A DNA stretch of 64,000 nt from positions 37,445-101,444 of the forward strand of contig DVIT01000016.1 in the NCBI GenBank assembly GCA_018711005.1, written 5' to 3'. A program made the translations under genes and the position numbers. Shown one piece after another: positions 17,582 to 28,018 of the stretch (positions within the stretch are counted from its first letter, which is position 1; each line of letters begins with the position of its first letter). This DNA comes from Candidatus Scybalocola faecigallinarum (GTDB taxonomy: Bacteria > Bacillota > Clostridia > Lachnospirales > Lachnospiraceae). Below the pieces are notes generated by a model. It had not been told where the DNA came from. It was given only the letters and a program-made list of their open reading frames with translations, and did no database searches.

Positions 17582-18301
17582 ATGGCAACACCTCATAATG
17601 AAGCAAAGGAAGGCAGTATTGCAAAGACGGTTTTAATGCCCGGCGACCCCCTGAGAGCCAGGTATATTGCCCAGACGTATTTAAAAGATCCGGTGCAGTT
17701 TAATTCAGTCCGGGGAATGCTGGGATTTACGGGGACTTATAAGGATACCCGGGTTTCTGTTATGGGCTCCGGGATGGGGATGCCAAGTATTGGTATTTAT
17801 TCCTATGAATTATATAAGTTTTATGGTGTGGAAAATATTATCCGTATCGGAAGTGCAGGCGCTTACTGTGACGCTCTGGACGTTATGGACATTGCCCTGG
17901 CAGACAGCGCATGGAGCGAGTCTACATTTGCCATGGCGCAGGCTGGCGTTTCAGGAGATATACAGTATCCCAGCGAAAGCCTGAACCAGGTTATTGAAGA
18001 AGCCGCCGGAAGGCTGGGCCTGTCTGTTGTAAAGTGCCGGGTGCATTCCAGTGATGTTTTTTACCATGAAGACCATGTGGATGGCTATAAAGAATTTAAT
18101 GAAAAGCACGGCTGTGCCTGCGTGGAAATGGAAAGCTACGCCCTTTTCCATAATGCAAAGATCTTAAACCGCCGGGCGGCCTGTCTTTTGACCATTTCCG
18201 ATTCTTTTGTCAATCATAAGGAACTGTCGGCCAAGGAGCGGGAGACAAGCTTTGATGATATGATGCGCATTGCTCTGGAAGCTGCCTGTGACTGTTGCTG
18301 A
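17582..18301 (+). CDS. deoD: Purine-nucleoside phosphorylase, DeoD type
   Basis: 239 residues, typical of the hexameric DeoD class. Splits purine (deoxy)nucleosides with phosphate to base and (deoxy)ribose 1-phosphate. Motifs: [12 protein letters not shown] near residue 20, [16 protein letters not shown] near 65, and [10 protein letters not shown] near 180, which binds ribose, with the catalytic Asp in TISDSF. AAAGGAAGGG upstream. deoB follows immediately and takes the sugar phosphate further. Confidence 0.95.
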   Translation: MATPHNEAKEGSIAKTVLMPGDPLRARYIAQTYLKDPVQFNSVRGMLGFTGTYKDTRVSVMGSGMGMPSIGIYSYELYKFYGVENIIRIGSAGAYCDALDVMDIALADSAWSESTFAMAQAGVSGDIQYPSESLNQVIEEAAGRLGLSVVKCRVHSSDVFYHEDHVDGYKEFNEKHGCACVEMESYALFHNAKILNRRAACLLTISDSFVNHKELSAKERETSFDDMMRIALEAACDCC

Positions 18302-18329
18302 CAGCCGGGCGGGAAAGGAGGCAATTTTT

Positions 18330-19514
18330 TTGAAATACCGCAGGATTTTTACGATTGTTATTGACTCCTTTGGTATCGGCGCTATGGAGGATGCCCGGGA
18401 CTATTCCGATGAAGGGGCGGATACATTAGGCCATATTGATGACCATATGCCTGTGTTTCGTATTCCCAATCTTATGTCTTTAGGGCTGGGAAAGCTGCAT
18501 CCTGTGGCTCACGGGCCTGTGCCGGAAAAAATATCCGGCTATTATACCCGGATGCACGAGGCCAGTACCGGAAAGGATACCATGACCGGACACTGGGAGC
18601 TGATGGGACTGCTGATCACCCAGCCGTTTCTTACATTTACCGATACAGGCTTTCCGCCGGAGCTGATCCAAAAGCTGGAAAGTGAAACCGGCCATAAGGT
18701 TATTGGAAACCGGGCTGCCAGCGGAACGGCTATTTTAGATGAACTTGGGGAGGAACATTTAAAAACAGGCGCCATGATCGTGTATACATCGGCGGATTCG
18801 GTGCTTCAGATCGCTGCCAGTGAAGAAACCTTTGGCCTTGAGGAATTGTACCGGTGCTGTGAAATCGCCAGAAAGCTGACCATGAAGCCGGAGTGGAAGG
18901 TGGGGCGGATCATTGCCCGTCCCTTTGTGGGAACCCATAAAGGCGCTTTTGTCCGCACGGCCAACCGCCATGACTATGCCTTAAAGCCCTTTGGCCCCAC
19001 CGTGCTTAATGGCTTAAAGAATGCCGGTTTTGATGTGATCAGTATTGGAAAGATCAATGACATTTTTGCAGGCGAAGGCATTACCCAGGCATTTCGTTCC
19101 CAAAGCAGCGTCCATGGAATGGAACAGACCATTGAACAGCTGGACCGGGATTTTTGCGGCCTTTGCTTTGTGAACCTGGTGGATTTTGACGCCCTTTGGG
19201 GGCACCGGAGAGATCCCAAAGGCTACGGCCATGAGCTGGAGCTGTTTGACGAGAAGCTGGGGATCGTCTTATCTAAGCTGCGGGCGGATGATCTTTTGAT
19301 GATCACGGCGGACCATGGCAATGATCCCACATTTAAAGGAACCGATCATACCCGGGAAATGGTTCCCCTCCTTTTATACAGTCCTTCCATGACAGGAACC
19401 GGGCGTCTTAAGGATACGAAAAGCTTTGGGGCAGCAGGAAGGCTGATCGCGAATAATTTCCGGATCCCTATGCCTGAGGGCGCTGTTGGGGATTTTAGTG
19501 ATCCGCTGAACTGA
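18330..19514 (+). CDS. deoB: Phosphopentomutase
   Basis: 394 residues from a TTG start. Converts (deoxy)ribose 1-phosphate to the 5-phosphate, the step after DeoD. The alkaline-phosphatase-like metal site is visible as [13 protein letters not shown] at the N-terminus and [18 protein letters not shown] near the end; the nucleophile Thr is in [15 protein letters not shown] at 18330 is chosen because AAAGGAGG lies eight bases upstream and because it aligns with the usual N-terminus; an upstream ATG would run 32 bases into deoD. Confidence 0.93.
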   Translation: MKYRRIFTIVIDSFGIGAMEDARDYSDEGADTLGHIDDHMPVFRIPNLMSLGLGKLHPVAHGPVPEKISGYYTRMHEASTGKDTMTGHWELMGLLITQPFLTFTDTGFPPELIQKLESETGHKVIGNRAASGTAILDELGEEHLKTGAMIVYTSADSVLQIAASEETFGLEELYRCCEIARKLTMKPEWKVGRIIARPFVGTHKGAFVRTANRHDYALKPFGPTVLNGLKNAGFDVISIGKINDIFAGEGITQAFRSQSSVHGMEQTIEQLDRDFCGLCFVNLVDFDALWGHRRDPKGYGHELELFDEKLGIVLSKLRADDLLMITADHGNDPTFKGTDHTREMVPLLLYSPSMTGTGRLKDTKSFGAAGRLIANNFRIPMPEGAVGDFSDPLN

Positions 19515-19998
19515 GAACAGCCGCTGCTGCAAATTCTGAAAAAATATCCATGTCCCTGCGTTTGCGGGAGCTGGTGAGGGCCTCTGTATAGCCGTCGGTC
19601 AGGTAAAGCGGCTGTAAAGGCCGGGGATATCCGCAGGCTTTAAGGATGCGGTCCATCAGCGCCTGAGCCAGCACTTCGTTTTTTTCTTCAAAGGGGGCCA
19701 TATCCACAATGCGTTTATAGGCCATGGCTGCCAGTTCAACGGGATGGAGCGTGTGCCTGGAAAAATCCAGCTGGCTGAAAAAATGGCTGACAAGATGGTC
19801 AAGGTCCTCAGGCTTTGGAAAATGGTTTCCCGGCGCCGGTTCAAGGTCTGTTTCCCGGTATTTAGGTGCGGGCCGGGAAGTGATGGCGCTATACATGTTT
19901 TTAAGGTCTGTTTCATTTAGAAAAGACTCCGGCAAACAGGAACTGTCTTGGTTTTTTATATGATCGATCTGATCTAAAAGCTGTTTTAACTGACTCAT
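19495..19998 (-). CDS. Hypothetical helical protein
   Basis: 167 residues, no recognised family. It begins [17 protein letters not shown] and is predicted mainly helical, with a Pro-rich middle ([13 protein letters not shown]) and several Lys/Arg-rich patches. GGAGGAAGAACC directly before the ATG at 19998 supports this start. It converges on deoB, overlapping its last 20 bases. Clear reading frame and ribosome binding site make it a probable real gene. Confidence 0.6.
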   Translation of the reverse strand: MSQLKQLLDQIDHIKNQDSSCLPESFLNETDLKNMYSAITSRPAPKYRETDLEPAPGNHFPKPEDLDHLVSHFFSQLDFSRHTLHPVELAAMAYKRIVDMAPFEEKNEVLAQALMDRILKACGYPRPLQPLYLTDGYTEALTSSRKRRDMDIFSEFAAAAVLSSADH

Positions 19999-20076
19999 GG
20001 TTCTTCCTCCTTTTGGAATAGGACAGCATGTCTCTTTGGAAATGTTATAGCATAAAAGATGTGTAATTGACAAGTC

Positions 20077-20105
20077 TTGCTTTCACGGGGCATGGATGTT
20101 AAAAT
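20077..20105 (+). promoter_or_regulatory. Promoter followed by a 7-bp dyad
   Basis: TTGCTT and TAAAAT with a 17-bp spacer. Ten bases downstream of the -10 box, ACTGTTC and GAACAGT form a perfect dyad around ACGGGGA (20116-20136). The position suggests an operator or an early hairpin for the next gene. Confidence 0.5.
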
Positions 20106-20201
20106 AAAGCTATTCACTGTTCACGGGGAGAACAGTCATTGATGCTGTCCGTATTTTGTCGAACAGAAAAACGGGCGGCAATAATTTGAGGAAAGGACAC
20201 G

Positions 20202-20720
20202 ATGATTGTGACAATTTATGAATTTGCAGCCTACATAGCTAAAAAAACAGATACGATCATTGCCCGCAGATATGGGGTGACTAAGGTTGAAGTGACAGGA
20301 AGCCAAAGTGCGCCGATGATCCATATTGTAAATAAGACCTTTGGTATTGACCAGGCGGTGCCGGTGGAGGGGCCATATAAGGATTTTGAGGCCAATAAAG
20401 AGACAGAGGCAGACACTTATGCCGAAGCGCTGGCCTTTGAAGTGGAATATGCCATGTTTGATGCCCTGACACTGAACCGGGATGTTTCCAAATATAAGGA
20501 CTTTTCTGTGGCTGGAGAACTGCTCCACACAAAGCTCCTGGATGTGGACCGGAGCCGGGACATTATGGAGGGCGCCTTGGGACGCAAGGTGGATGAATAC
20601 AGTATTATGGTTTTGTATATCCATGATGGCAGGACGAAAACACTTGTTAATGAGGAGCTTGTAAGAGCCTGGGGCGTGGCCCCCGGCGCCCTGTTTATCA
20701 AAGCATCGGAAAATGCCTGA
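20202..20720 (+). CDS. Hypothetical protein, possibly a short DUF5688-like relative
   Basis: 172 residues. The stretch VNEELVRAWGVAPGALFIKASENA resembles a segment I associate with DUF5688 proteins, in which it continues for another hundred or so residues; here the frame stops directly after it. The gene may therefore be a 3'-truncated member or a distinct short family. AGGAAAGGA precedes the ATG. It has its own promoter and ends overlapping the convergent AraC gene by 23 bases. Function unknown. Confidence 0.55.
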   Translation: MIVTIYEFAAYIAKKTDTIIARRYGVTKVEVTGSQSAPMIHIVNKTFGIDQAVPVEGPYKDFEANKETEADTYAEALAFEVEYAMFDALTLNRDVSKYKDFSVAGELLHTKLLDVDRSRDIMEGALGRKVDEYSIMVLYIHDGRTKTLVNEELVRAWGVAPGALFIKASENA

Positions 20721-21933
20721 CAGAACCGTCTTTATGAGACCGGTACGTGGCAGGCGTCATGCCGGTGTGTCGGCGGAATACATTTTGAAAGTAACTCTGG
20801 GAGGAAAATCCAAGATATTCGGAGATTTCTGCCAGAGTTTTTTTCGTGTTTTCCAAAAGACGGCAGGCTTCGTCCATTTTTATTTGTGTAACATAGGCAT
20901 TAATAGTCATATGTGCATCTTCTTTGAAAGTGCGGCATAAATAGGTGCGGTTTTGTTTCAGGGCTTGGGCCAGCTGCTGAGTGGAAATGGTTTCGCTGAT
21001 GTGATTTAACACATAGTCCCGGACCCGGCGGACCAGGGCAGAATTTTTAACCCCATGGTCCAGTTCGGAAACACGCCGTGTAAAGTCCAGGACAGCCTGT
21101 GCCAGAAGCCGGGAAACTTCCACATAGTCGGTTTGCATTTCTGATTTTTGGATATAAATATCGCTTAGGGCAAAGGCCGTTTCCGGATCCAGACCACCCC
21201 GGATGGCTGCCCGTGTCACCAGGGTGATCGTGCAGATGAGCAGATTTTGCTCCTGGCGCAGGGCATCCCCGGCCATGATCCCCGGCTTGCCAGATGGCGG
21301 CGCGTTATAAAGAGCCAGGATCTCCTTGGTACGGCCGTGTTCCACACTGGCCAAAAGCTGCCGCTCCAGCTCCAGGGTATTGTGGATAATGTATTCGCCG
21401 GAAGGCGGGAGCAGGGGAGCAGAGAACGTCTCCAGTAAAGCCTGATCCTTAAGGATCTCCCGGGACAGATCTTTTGCAGGCTGGCCAAGGAGAAGATCGC
21501 TGACATTGATTTTTTCTCCATTGATAAAATAGTTAATGGTACATAGGATCTGCATGAAATTATTTAAAGGATAAGATGGAAGGGCATGAAGATAATCCAT
21601 AAGCTCCTGACACCGGCTTAAAGGCTCACCCATGGACCTGAGGATCCGGTTGACGGCATTCCGGCTGAAACGGACAGCAGGAACAGGACCCACAAGGAGA
21701 CATGCCTCAGTTTTTGTGTCACGGAAAAGACCATAAAACAGCAGGGTATCTGTCATATAATAGCTGACAGACGCCTTATTTTTAAAGATTTCTTTTTCCT
21801 CCTGGGCTGCAGGATCCGGTTTAAAGATGGTGTGATGATATAATTTACAAAGTTTTCCGTTTTTATAAAGCCGCACCGGAAGGCCGGATAAATTGGCCAG
21901 AGATAAGGCCATGTATTCGTAATCGGTTTTCAT
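20698..21933 (-). CDS. AraC family transcriptional regulator
   Basis: 411 residues. The last 100 residues hold two helix-turn-helix motifs of AraC/XylS type (TISTQQLAQALKQNRTYLCR and the second ending FQNVFRRHTGMTPATYR). The N-terminal 280 residues are a sensor region without a clear cupin pattern. It is divergent from the GH5-GPH-GH78 operon, so it is the likely activator of that operon, sensing a sugar from the substrate. The 126-bp divergent gap is AT-rich and should hold its sites. Confidence 0.88.
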   Translation of the reverse strand: MKTDYEYMALSLANLSGLPVRLYKNGKLCKLYHHTIFKPDPAAQEEKEIFKNKASVSYYMTDTLLFYGLFRDTKTEACLLVGPVPAVRFSRNAVNRILRSMGEPLSRCQELMDYLHALPSYPLNNFMQILCTINYFINGEKINVSDLLLGQPAKDLSREILKDQALLETFSAPLLPPSGEYIIHNTLELERQLLASVEHGRTKEILALYNAPPSGKPGIMAGDALRQEQNLLICTITLVTRAAIRGGLDPETAFALSDIYIQKSEMQTDYVEVSRLLAQAVLDFTRRVSELDHGVKNSALVRRVRDYVLNHISETISTQQLAQALKQNRTYLCRTFKEDAHMTINAYVTQIKMDEACRLLENTKKTLAEISEYLGFSSQSYFQNVFRRHTGMTPATYRSHKDGSVRHFPML

Positions 21934-22059
21934 AAGATATTCCCCTACTTTTTATTTGATTTTATAATAAAAGCGACAATATTACAAGAAGTAAACTGCC
22001 GCAGCGTATAGAATAATATTAAGGACAAAATACAAAATTCATTGCTGAGGAGGTTTTTT

Positions 22060-23451
22060 ATGGAGAAAATAATGTATCAGGGGCAGGCGTTTTATACGGC
22101 AGGATCCGGGCAGCAGATCCTGTTTAATGGTCTGAATGTATTGTGCAGGGATCCTAAAATGGGGTATATGTATCCGGATTTTAAAGGGGCCCTTCCATGG
22201 TTTAAGGAAAGCGGCTTTAATCTGATCCGGCTGGGAATTTTCTGGGACGGCACAGAGCCGGAGCCGGGAACGTATGATATGGATTACCTGGCAGGGATCA
22301 AAGATATTGTTAAGGCCGCAGAGCAGGAAGGCATTTATGTGATCCTGGACATGCATCAGGATCTGTTTTCCGTAAAGTTTATTGATGGCGCTCCACTGTG
22401 GGCCACATTGGATGAAGGCAAGAACCATCCGGACAACTGTAATGTATGGTATCTGGCTTATTTTCAAAGCGATGCAGTGATCCAGGCCGCGGACAGCTTT
22501 TGGGAAAACCGGCCTGCGCCAGATGGGGCCGGTCTGCTGGATCATTATGTAAGTATGTGGGAAATGCTGGCCGGATATTTTAAAGATTGCGGCAATATCA
22601 TTGCCCTGGAGCCGATGAACGAGCCTTTTATGGGAAGCCTTGCCAGAAATGCTTTTGGACAGGCTATGGCCATGGTTACGGAGAAATATCCGGAATTTAA
22701 TATTGGAGATATGGCTCATGTGACCCCGCAGCAGCAGGAAATGTTTTTAAAAATACTGGAGGATCGTTTTAAGATCTTTGATCAGCAGGTGCTTATGGGA
22801 TTTTACCGGAGGATCGGGGAAGCAGTGCATAAGCACTGGGATGTAAATATTGCCACCGGGGGAAATATTTTTTCAAGCACCGCCATTTCTACCGGACTTG
22901 AACGGCTGGAGCCTTCCGGCAAAGGTCAGATTTATGTGCCTCATGGCTATGACAGTGTTGTGGATACGGATCAGTACGATGCTTATAACACTGCCAATGT
23001 AGACGGGTTATTTGCAGATAAGAAACGTTCTCAGGAGCGTCTGGACCTTCCGGTGATCGTAGGAGAGTGGGGTGCATTTCCATCCGGAGATTTTACAAAC
23101 AAGCTGATTCGTCATATGATCGGGATTTTGGAAAAGTATTTGTGGGGCTCTGCTTACTGCGAATATCATCCGGGTATGGAAAATGACGGTAACTTTTCTT
23201 CTTTGCGCCGTGCTTATCCGGTATTTACAAGCGGAAGGCTGGAAAGCTATCATTATGATGAAAGCGCGCCTGCCCTTACTGTGGAATATAAGGCCGAACC
23301 GGGAGAAACTTTGTGCTATTGTCCGTTTCCTGTGCATCAGTTAGAGGCAGCGCTCCCAATGTCATATTCTGTTGAAAAAATCGGGGAAGGGGCGTATCTT
23401 TGTAAGATCGCAACTGAAAGCTCTGGTTTACAAAAGGTGAAGATCTGTTAG
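22060..23451 (+). CDS. GH5 family glycoside hydrolase (endoglycoceramidase/cellulase-like)
   Basis: 463 residues. A TIM-barrel GH5 enzyme: [19 protein letters not shown] is the second strand region, LDMHQDLFS the third, the acid/base is E188 in LEPMNEPF, and the nucleophile is E336 in [10 protein letters not shown] small beta domain forms the C-terminus. No signal peptide, so it acts on substrate brought in by the adjacent symporter. The closest pattern I recognise is the endoglycoceramidase-like branch. GAGGAGG before the ATG at 22060 fixes the start. First gene of the operon. Confidence 0.85.
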   Translation: MEKIMYQGQAFYTAGSGQQILFNGLNVLCRDPKMGYMYPDFKGALPWFKESGFNLIRLGIFWDGTEPEPGTYDMDYLAGIKDIVKAAEQEGIYVILDMHQDLFSVKFIDGAPLWATLDEGKNHPDNCNVWYLAYFQSDAVIQAADSFWENRPAPDGAGLLDHYVSMWEMLAGYFKDCGNIIALEPMNEPFMGSLARNAFGQAMAMVTEKYPEFNIGDMAHVTPQQQEMFLKILEDRFKIFDQQVLMGFYRRIGEAVHKHWDVNIATGGNIFSSTAISTGLERLEPSGKGQIYVPHGYDSVVDTDQYDAYNTANVDGLFADKKRSQERLDLPVIVGEWGAFPSGDFTNKLIRHMIGILEKYLWGSAYCEYHPGMENDGNFSSLRRAYPVFTSGRLESYHYDESAPALTVEYKAEPGETLCYCPFPVHQLEAALPMSYSVEKIGEGAYLCKIATESSGLQKVKIC

Positions 23452-23462
23452 GAGGCAGTTTT

Positions 23463-24950
23463 ATGGGGAAAATGTCTTTTTGGGATAAGCCTCTTGTGGC
23501 AGGGAAGATTACAGGGGAAAATGTTACTGCCAGGGAAAAGTGGCTGGGGTATCTGATCGGTCCGGCAGGCGCACTGCTGTTAAATGCAGTGCTTGCGTCT
23601 TACTTAAATGTTTATTATACAGATGTGCTGAATCTGACCCATGTATGGGGCGGTGCATTTTTAATGCTCTTTCCTATTATCAGCAAGATCATTGATGCTA
23701 TTACCAATGTGGTCATGGGCCAGATCATTGACCGGAGGCGTACATCTCAGGGAAAGGCCAGGCCCTGGCTTCTTGTGAGTGCCCCGTTAATGGCAGTGAC
23801 AGGGATTTTATTATTTACTGTTCCCGCAGCAGGAGAAACGATCCAGGTAATATGGGTTATGGTCTCCTACAATTTATTTTATTCCTTTGCATTTACGATT
23901 TATAATATGAGCCACAGCCTTATGGTCCCTTTATCCACCCGGAATACGGCTCAGAGGGGGACATTGTCTGTATTTACTAATGTGGCTTCTGTTATGGTGT
24001 CCGGGATCATTGTCGCTTTGATCTTTCCTATGGCAGTGCTTCCGGCCCTTGGCGTGGATAAAGAAAAATGGATCCTGGTCATGAGTGTGATCAGTTTGCT
24101 GGCTCTGCCTCTGACCCTGATGGAATATTATTTTACAAAAGAAAGGATCACTGATGAGCTGGCCGGGCAGGATGTGGAAAAGATCCCTATAAAACGCCAG
24201 CTTATGGATGTACTCCATGATAAATACTGGATCGTTATTATCCTGTATTATTTTTTCTATACTTTTGGATCCAATATAAAAAATATTTCACTGGTGTATT
24301 ACTGTAATTATGTTCTTGGAAGCTATAATGACGGAATTACTCAGACGATGGTTTCAGTGATCGGCGGCATTCCTATGGGTATCGGGATTTTTGCTGTGTG
24401 GCCTTTGGCGAAACGGTTCGGCAAACGGAATGTAACTATGGCAGGGTTTGTGCTGTATATCATTGGCGGCATTATATGTCTTTCAAGTCCTTATAATATG
24501 GTCATTGTACTTATCGGCCAGTTTATTAAAAATATCGGCGGACTGCCGTGTGCCTATGTTTTTGCTGCCCTTTTGGCAGATGTGCTGGATCATATGGAAT
24601 GGAAATGCGGCTATCGTCTGGACGGCATTTCAACCTCTGCCAACTCAGTGATTATTACCTTATGTGCCGGACTGGCCAGCGGCATCTTTAATCTTCTGCT
24701 TTCCGGCGCCGGATATAAAGCGCCGGAGCTGATCAATGGTGAAACGGTGGCCTATATTCAAAACGGAGCAACCCAAAGTGTGATTACCGGCAGCTTTGTA
24801 GGCGTAGAGATCATCACGGGAGTGATCATGATCGTATTGCTGGCATTTTTAAATGTGGAAAAGGTGATCCATAAAGAACAGGAGGAAATACGCCTTCGCC
24901 GGGAACAGGCTGCTGCCTCGAAAACAGAAGGAGAGGGGACGGATCAATGA
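23463..24950 (+). CDS. GPH-family glycoside/cation symporter (MFS)
   Basis: 495 residues, about 12 membrane helices. Features of the glycoside-pentoside-hexuronide family are an N-terminal cytosolic stretch, [21 protein letters not shown] after helix 2, and a charged C-terminal tail. Imports a sugar or glycoside with Na+ or H+. It starts 12 bases after GH5 and overlaps GH78 by four bases (ATGA), so the three are translationally linked. Confidence 0.9.
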   Translation: MGKMSFWDKPLVAGKITGENVTAREKWLGYLIGPAGALLLNAVLASYLNVYYTDVLNLTHVWGGAFLMLFPIISKIIDAITNVVMGQIIDRRRTSQGKARPWLLVSAPLMAVTGILLFTVPAAGETIQVIWVMVSYNLFYSFAFTIYNMSHSLMVPLSTRNTAQRGTLSVFTNVASVMVSGIIVALIFPMAVLPALGVDKEKWILVMSVISLLALPLTLMEYYFTKERITDELAGQDVEKIPIKRQLMDVLHDKYWIVIILYYFFYTFGSNIKNISLVYYCNYVLGSYNDGITQTMVSVIGGIPMGIGIFAVWPLAKRFGKRNVTMAGFVLYIIGGIICLSSPYNMVIVLIGQFIKNIGGLPCAYVFAALLADVLDHMEWKCGYRLDGISTSANSVIITLCAGLASGIFNLLLSGAGYKAPELINGETVAYIQNGATQSVITGSFVGVEIITGVIMIVLLAFLNVEKVIHKEQEEIRLRREQAAASKTEGEGTDQ

Positions 24951-27553
24951 GAGCCGTACGGTTAAAAACAGAATACTTATACGATCCCACAGGAATTGAT
25001 ATGGTCCGGCCCAGGCTGTTTTGGAACTGTGAGGAAGGGATCCGGCAAAGGGCTTATGAAATCCGGGCTTTTGACCCGGACGGGCGCTGTCTTTGGGATA
25101 GCGGAAAGGTTGAAGAAGATGGGATGCGGGTACGGTATGGCGGAAAACCGTGTAAAAGCCGGGATAAAGTGCTGTGGCATGTGCGTCTGTGGGATGAAAA
25201 TGACCAGCCCGGACCATGGAGCCGGATGGCTTCCTTTGAAATGGGCCTTCTTGCTCCGGAGGATTGGAAGGGCATCTGGATCACAGGCAATTACAGGCCC
25301 AGGCGCCATCGCCGCTATCCGGTGGACTGGTTTTGCCGGGAATTTAATTTGGCAGGAGTCAAAAAGGCGAGACTTTATATTACAGCCTGCGGCGTATATG
25401 AGGCAAGGCTAAATGGCGAACGGGTAGGGAATTATATCCTGGCTCCGGGAATTACCGATTATAGGAAGCGGATCCAGTATCAGACCTATGATGTGACAAA
25501 TTTGATCAAGGCAGGCATCAATAAGCTGACGGTAGCTTTAGGGGACGGATGGTACCGGGGAAGTACCGGAGCCTGGGGTAAGACCTGCCAGTACGGGACA
25601 CAGACGAAGCTGCTGGCACAGCTTGAGATTACAGATATGGATGGAAAAGATCATGTTATTGCTACGGATGAGACCTGGAGCTGGTCTGATGACGGCCCTA
25701 TCCGTTTTGCTGATAACAAAGATGGAGAATGGGTAGATGCAAGAAAAACGCCTACATTTTATGGAAAGGCAGCTGCCACGGTGTGTCCGGTTCTCCCCCG
25801 GGCTTCCGACAATGTTTTTGTGACAGAACACGAGCATTTTTTGCCCAAACTTTTAACAACTCCTTCCGGTGTACGGGTTCTGGATTTTGGCCAGAACATT
25901 GCCGGATATGTGTCTTTTCATATTCATGCCCATGAAGGGGAGCGGGTGTTTCTCCGTTTTGGGGAAATGCTGGATGAGAAGGGGGAGTTTACCCAGAAAA
26001 ATATCCAGTGTGTATCCAACAAAAAGACAACGCCCCTTCAGCAGGTGAAGTATATATGTTGTGAAGGGGAAAACTGTTATAAGACAACATTTGCTGTTTT
26101 TGGTTTCCGGTATGTGGCTGTGGAAACAACTGCCGCCTTTAAGCCGGAAGATTTTCAGGCCATTGCCGTCTATTCAGATCTGGAGGAAACCGGAAGCTTT
26201 CAGTGCTCGGAACCTTTATTAAACCGGTTTTATGAAAATACGGTATGGAGTACAAAGGGAAATTCCTGTGATCTGCCGACCGACTGTCCCACAAGAGAGC
26301 GTCATGGCTGGACCGGGGATGCACAGATCTTTTGCCGGACCGGGACATATTTATTTGATTATATGCCCTTTGCAAAAAAATATCTTAATGATGTTTATGA
26401 CCAGCAGAAGAAAAATGGCTGTCTGCCTCAGATTGCACCTCCCGGCGGAGTAGACTGGTATATGAAGGTAATGGACGGATCTGTGGGCTGGGCGGATGCA
26501 GGGGTTCTCATGCCATGGAGTCTGTGGAAGCAGTACCAGGATGAGGAAATATTAAATAAATTTTATAAGGGCATGAAGAAATATGCTGCCTTTATGAAAA
26601 AGCGCTGCGGACGGTGGTATCCTACCGCTGTGCCCACCGGACTGTCCCGAAAGTACCGGAAATATTTGTCTAATTGCGGTCAGGCTTATGGCGAGTGGGC
26701 GGAACCGGCGGATGTTTATAAAACCACATGGAAGGACTGTGCAGTGACTCATCCGGAGGAAGGAACAGCCTACACAGCCAAGATCATGGATTGTATGAAA
26801 GAGATTTCCCAGACCCTTGGAGATACGGCGGCAGCCCGGCAGTACCGGGATTTTGGAGAAAAGGTGAAAAGATCTTATCAGGCCCTTTCAGAAACTTCGG
26901 CCTATTCTTTGGATACGGATCGTCAGGCCCGGCTGGTGCGTCCCCTGGCCTTTGGCCTTTTAAATGAGAAACAGGAGGTTTATGCAAAGAAACGGCTCAT
27001 TAAGGCCCTGGAGCATTACGGATGGCGGATCGGGACCGGATTTTTATCAACCCCCCTGATCCTGGATGTTCTTGCCGGGATTGATATTGAGGCGGCCTAC
27101 CGCCTTTTGGAAAACCGGGAAATGCCGGGGTGGCTTTTTATGGCAGAAAGCGGGGCCACTACTGTATGGGAGGCATGGGAAGGAACAAAAGCTGTTCATG
27201 GTATTGCGTCTTTAAATCATTATTCCAAGGGCGCTGTGTGCCAGTGGTTTTTTGAAACGATGTGCGGTATCCATGTGACCGGGAAAAATACGTTTTCCAT
27301 AAGCCCTATGCCTGGCGGGCATCTGACATGGGCACGGGCTTCTTATAAAAGTGTTTTCGGCACAGTAGAAAGCGGATGGGAAAAAACAAAGGATGGGATA
27401 AAGTATACTGTAAAAATTCCGGCAAACTGTCAGGCCGATGTGACACTTCCCGGGATGGAATCATTGAATGTTTTGGCAGGAGAGTATACATGGGTCTGTG
27501 AAAAATCTGTTGACAAAACCCAGCTTTGTGATAAAATTAATCCATGCATTTAA
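24947..27553 (+). CDS. Alpha-L-rhamnosidase (GH78)
   Basis: 868 residues, the usual layout: N-terminal beta-sandwich domains (residues 1-330), (alpha/alpha)6 barrel with the GH78 signature [20 protein letters not shown] (about 435-455), and a C-terminal beta domain. Removes terminal alpha-L-rhamnose. No signal peptide, so it is cytoplasmic like its neighbours. With GH5 and the symporter it suggests uptake and stepwise cleavage of a rhamnose-containing glycoside. The last 16 codons contain the leuS promoter. Confidence 0.92.
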   Translation: MRAVRLKTEYLYDPTGIDMVRPRLFWNCEEGIRQRAYEIRAFDPDGRCLWDSGKVEEDGMRVRYGGKPCKSRDKVLWHVRLWDENDQPGPWSRMASFEMGLLAPEDWKGIWITGNYRPRRHRRYPVDWFCREFNLAGVKKARLYITACGVYEARLNGERVGNYILAPGITDYRKRIQYQTYDVTNLIKAGINKLTVALGDGWYRGSTGAWGKTCQYGTQTKLLAQLEITDMDGKDHVIATDETWSWSDDGPIRFADNKDGEWVDARKTPTFYGKAAATVCPVLPRASDNVFVTEHEHFLPKLLTTPSGVRVLDFGQNIAGYVSFHIHAHEGERVFLRFGEMLDEKGEFTQKNIQCVSNKKTTPLQQVKYICCEGENCYKTTFAVFGFRYVAVETTAAFKPEDFQAIAVYSDLEETGSFQCSEPLLNRFYENTVWSTKGNSCDLPTDCPTRERHGWTGDAQIFCRTGTYLFDYMPFAKKYLNDVYDQQKKNGCLPQIAPPGGVDWYMKVMDGSVGWADAGVLMPWSLWKQYQDEEILNKFYKGMKKYAAFMKKRCGRWYPTAVPTGLSRKYRKYLSNCGQAYGEWAEPADVYKTTWKDCAVTHPEEGTAYTAKIMDCMKEISQTLGDTAAARQYRDFGEKVKRSYQALSETSAYSLDTDRQARLVRPLAFGLLNEKQEVYAKKRLIKALEHYGWRIGTGFLSTPLILDVLAGIDIEAAYRLLENREMPGWLFMAESGATTVWEAWEGTKAVHGIASLNHYSKGAVCQWFFETMCGIHVTGKNTFSISPMPGGHLTWARASYKSVFGTVESGWEKTKDGIKYTVKIPANCQADVTLPGMESLNVLAGEYTWVCEKSVDKTQLCDKINPCI
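27510..27537 (+). promoter_or_regulatory. leuS promoter inside the 3' end of the rhamnosidase gene
   Basis: TTGACA and TAAAAT with a 16-bp spacer, starting 44 bp before the rhamnosidase stop codon and about 25 bp before the T-box leader. Confidence 0.7.
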
Positions 27554-27564
27554 AAATGTTAAAA

Positions 27565-27846
27565 AGCGATGACGAGGAGTATTAAGAACCCGCCTCATTT
27601 CAGAAAGCTGCCGGATGATGCAAGGCAGTATGAGACGTTCCCAACTCGCCTCCAAGCTTTGCAGGTGAAGTGCCACAGGTCTTGTCCCGGCATGGGTAGT
27701 TTGCAGCGGCTGATCCCCGTTACAGGATGAAAAGTGTGTCAGGCTCTGCCTGGCAAATCAGAGTGGTACCGCGGAACCGGGATCCTGAAGAATTATCCCC
27801 TTTCGTCTCTGAAGCATCCAAAAGCTTCAAAGACGAAAGGGTTTTT
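27565..27846 (+). ncRNA. T-box riboswitch (leucine) of leuS
   Basis: The leader opens with the stem I pattern GCGATGACGAGGAGTA and contains the T-box AGAGTGGTACCGCGG at 27760-27774. It ends in a terminator whose long stem (CCCTTTCGTCTCTGAAGC with its complement) is followed by TTTTT at about 27797-27846. In the stem I loop CCAACTCGCC the specifier is most likely CTC (Leu) at 27645-27647, which fits the downstream gene. Uncharged leucyl-tRNA would switch off the terminator. Confidence 0.92.
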
Positions 27847-27851
27847 GTTGT

Positions 27852-27958
27852 GACCCTTAATGAAAGCAAGCCGATAGGCGCAGCTTGAACTTAGTGGGAA
27901 CGCACATCTCGACCCTTAGGGAGAGCAAGGTGCAAAGCGGCGCGGCTCGAATTTAGTG
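27852..27958 (+). repeat. Two imperfect direct repeats between T-box terminator and leuS
   Basis: Copies at 27852-27896 and 27911-27958 share the frame GACCCTTA..GA.AGCAAG..GCG..GCT.GAA.TTAGTG. They lie after the terminator and before the leuS ribosome binding site (AGAAAGGA). No reading frame is seen. Confidence 0.55.
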
Positions 27959-28018
27959 ATATGAAAAAGATTGCTCACGTTTCCGAGCTTTCATAAATAG
28001 TAAGAAAGGAAAATGATC

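Noticed and set aside
27550..28018. tRNA gene in the leuS leader
   Set aside because: Structure and T-box consensus show a riboswitch; no tRNA cloverleaf or anticodon arm.
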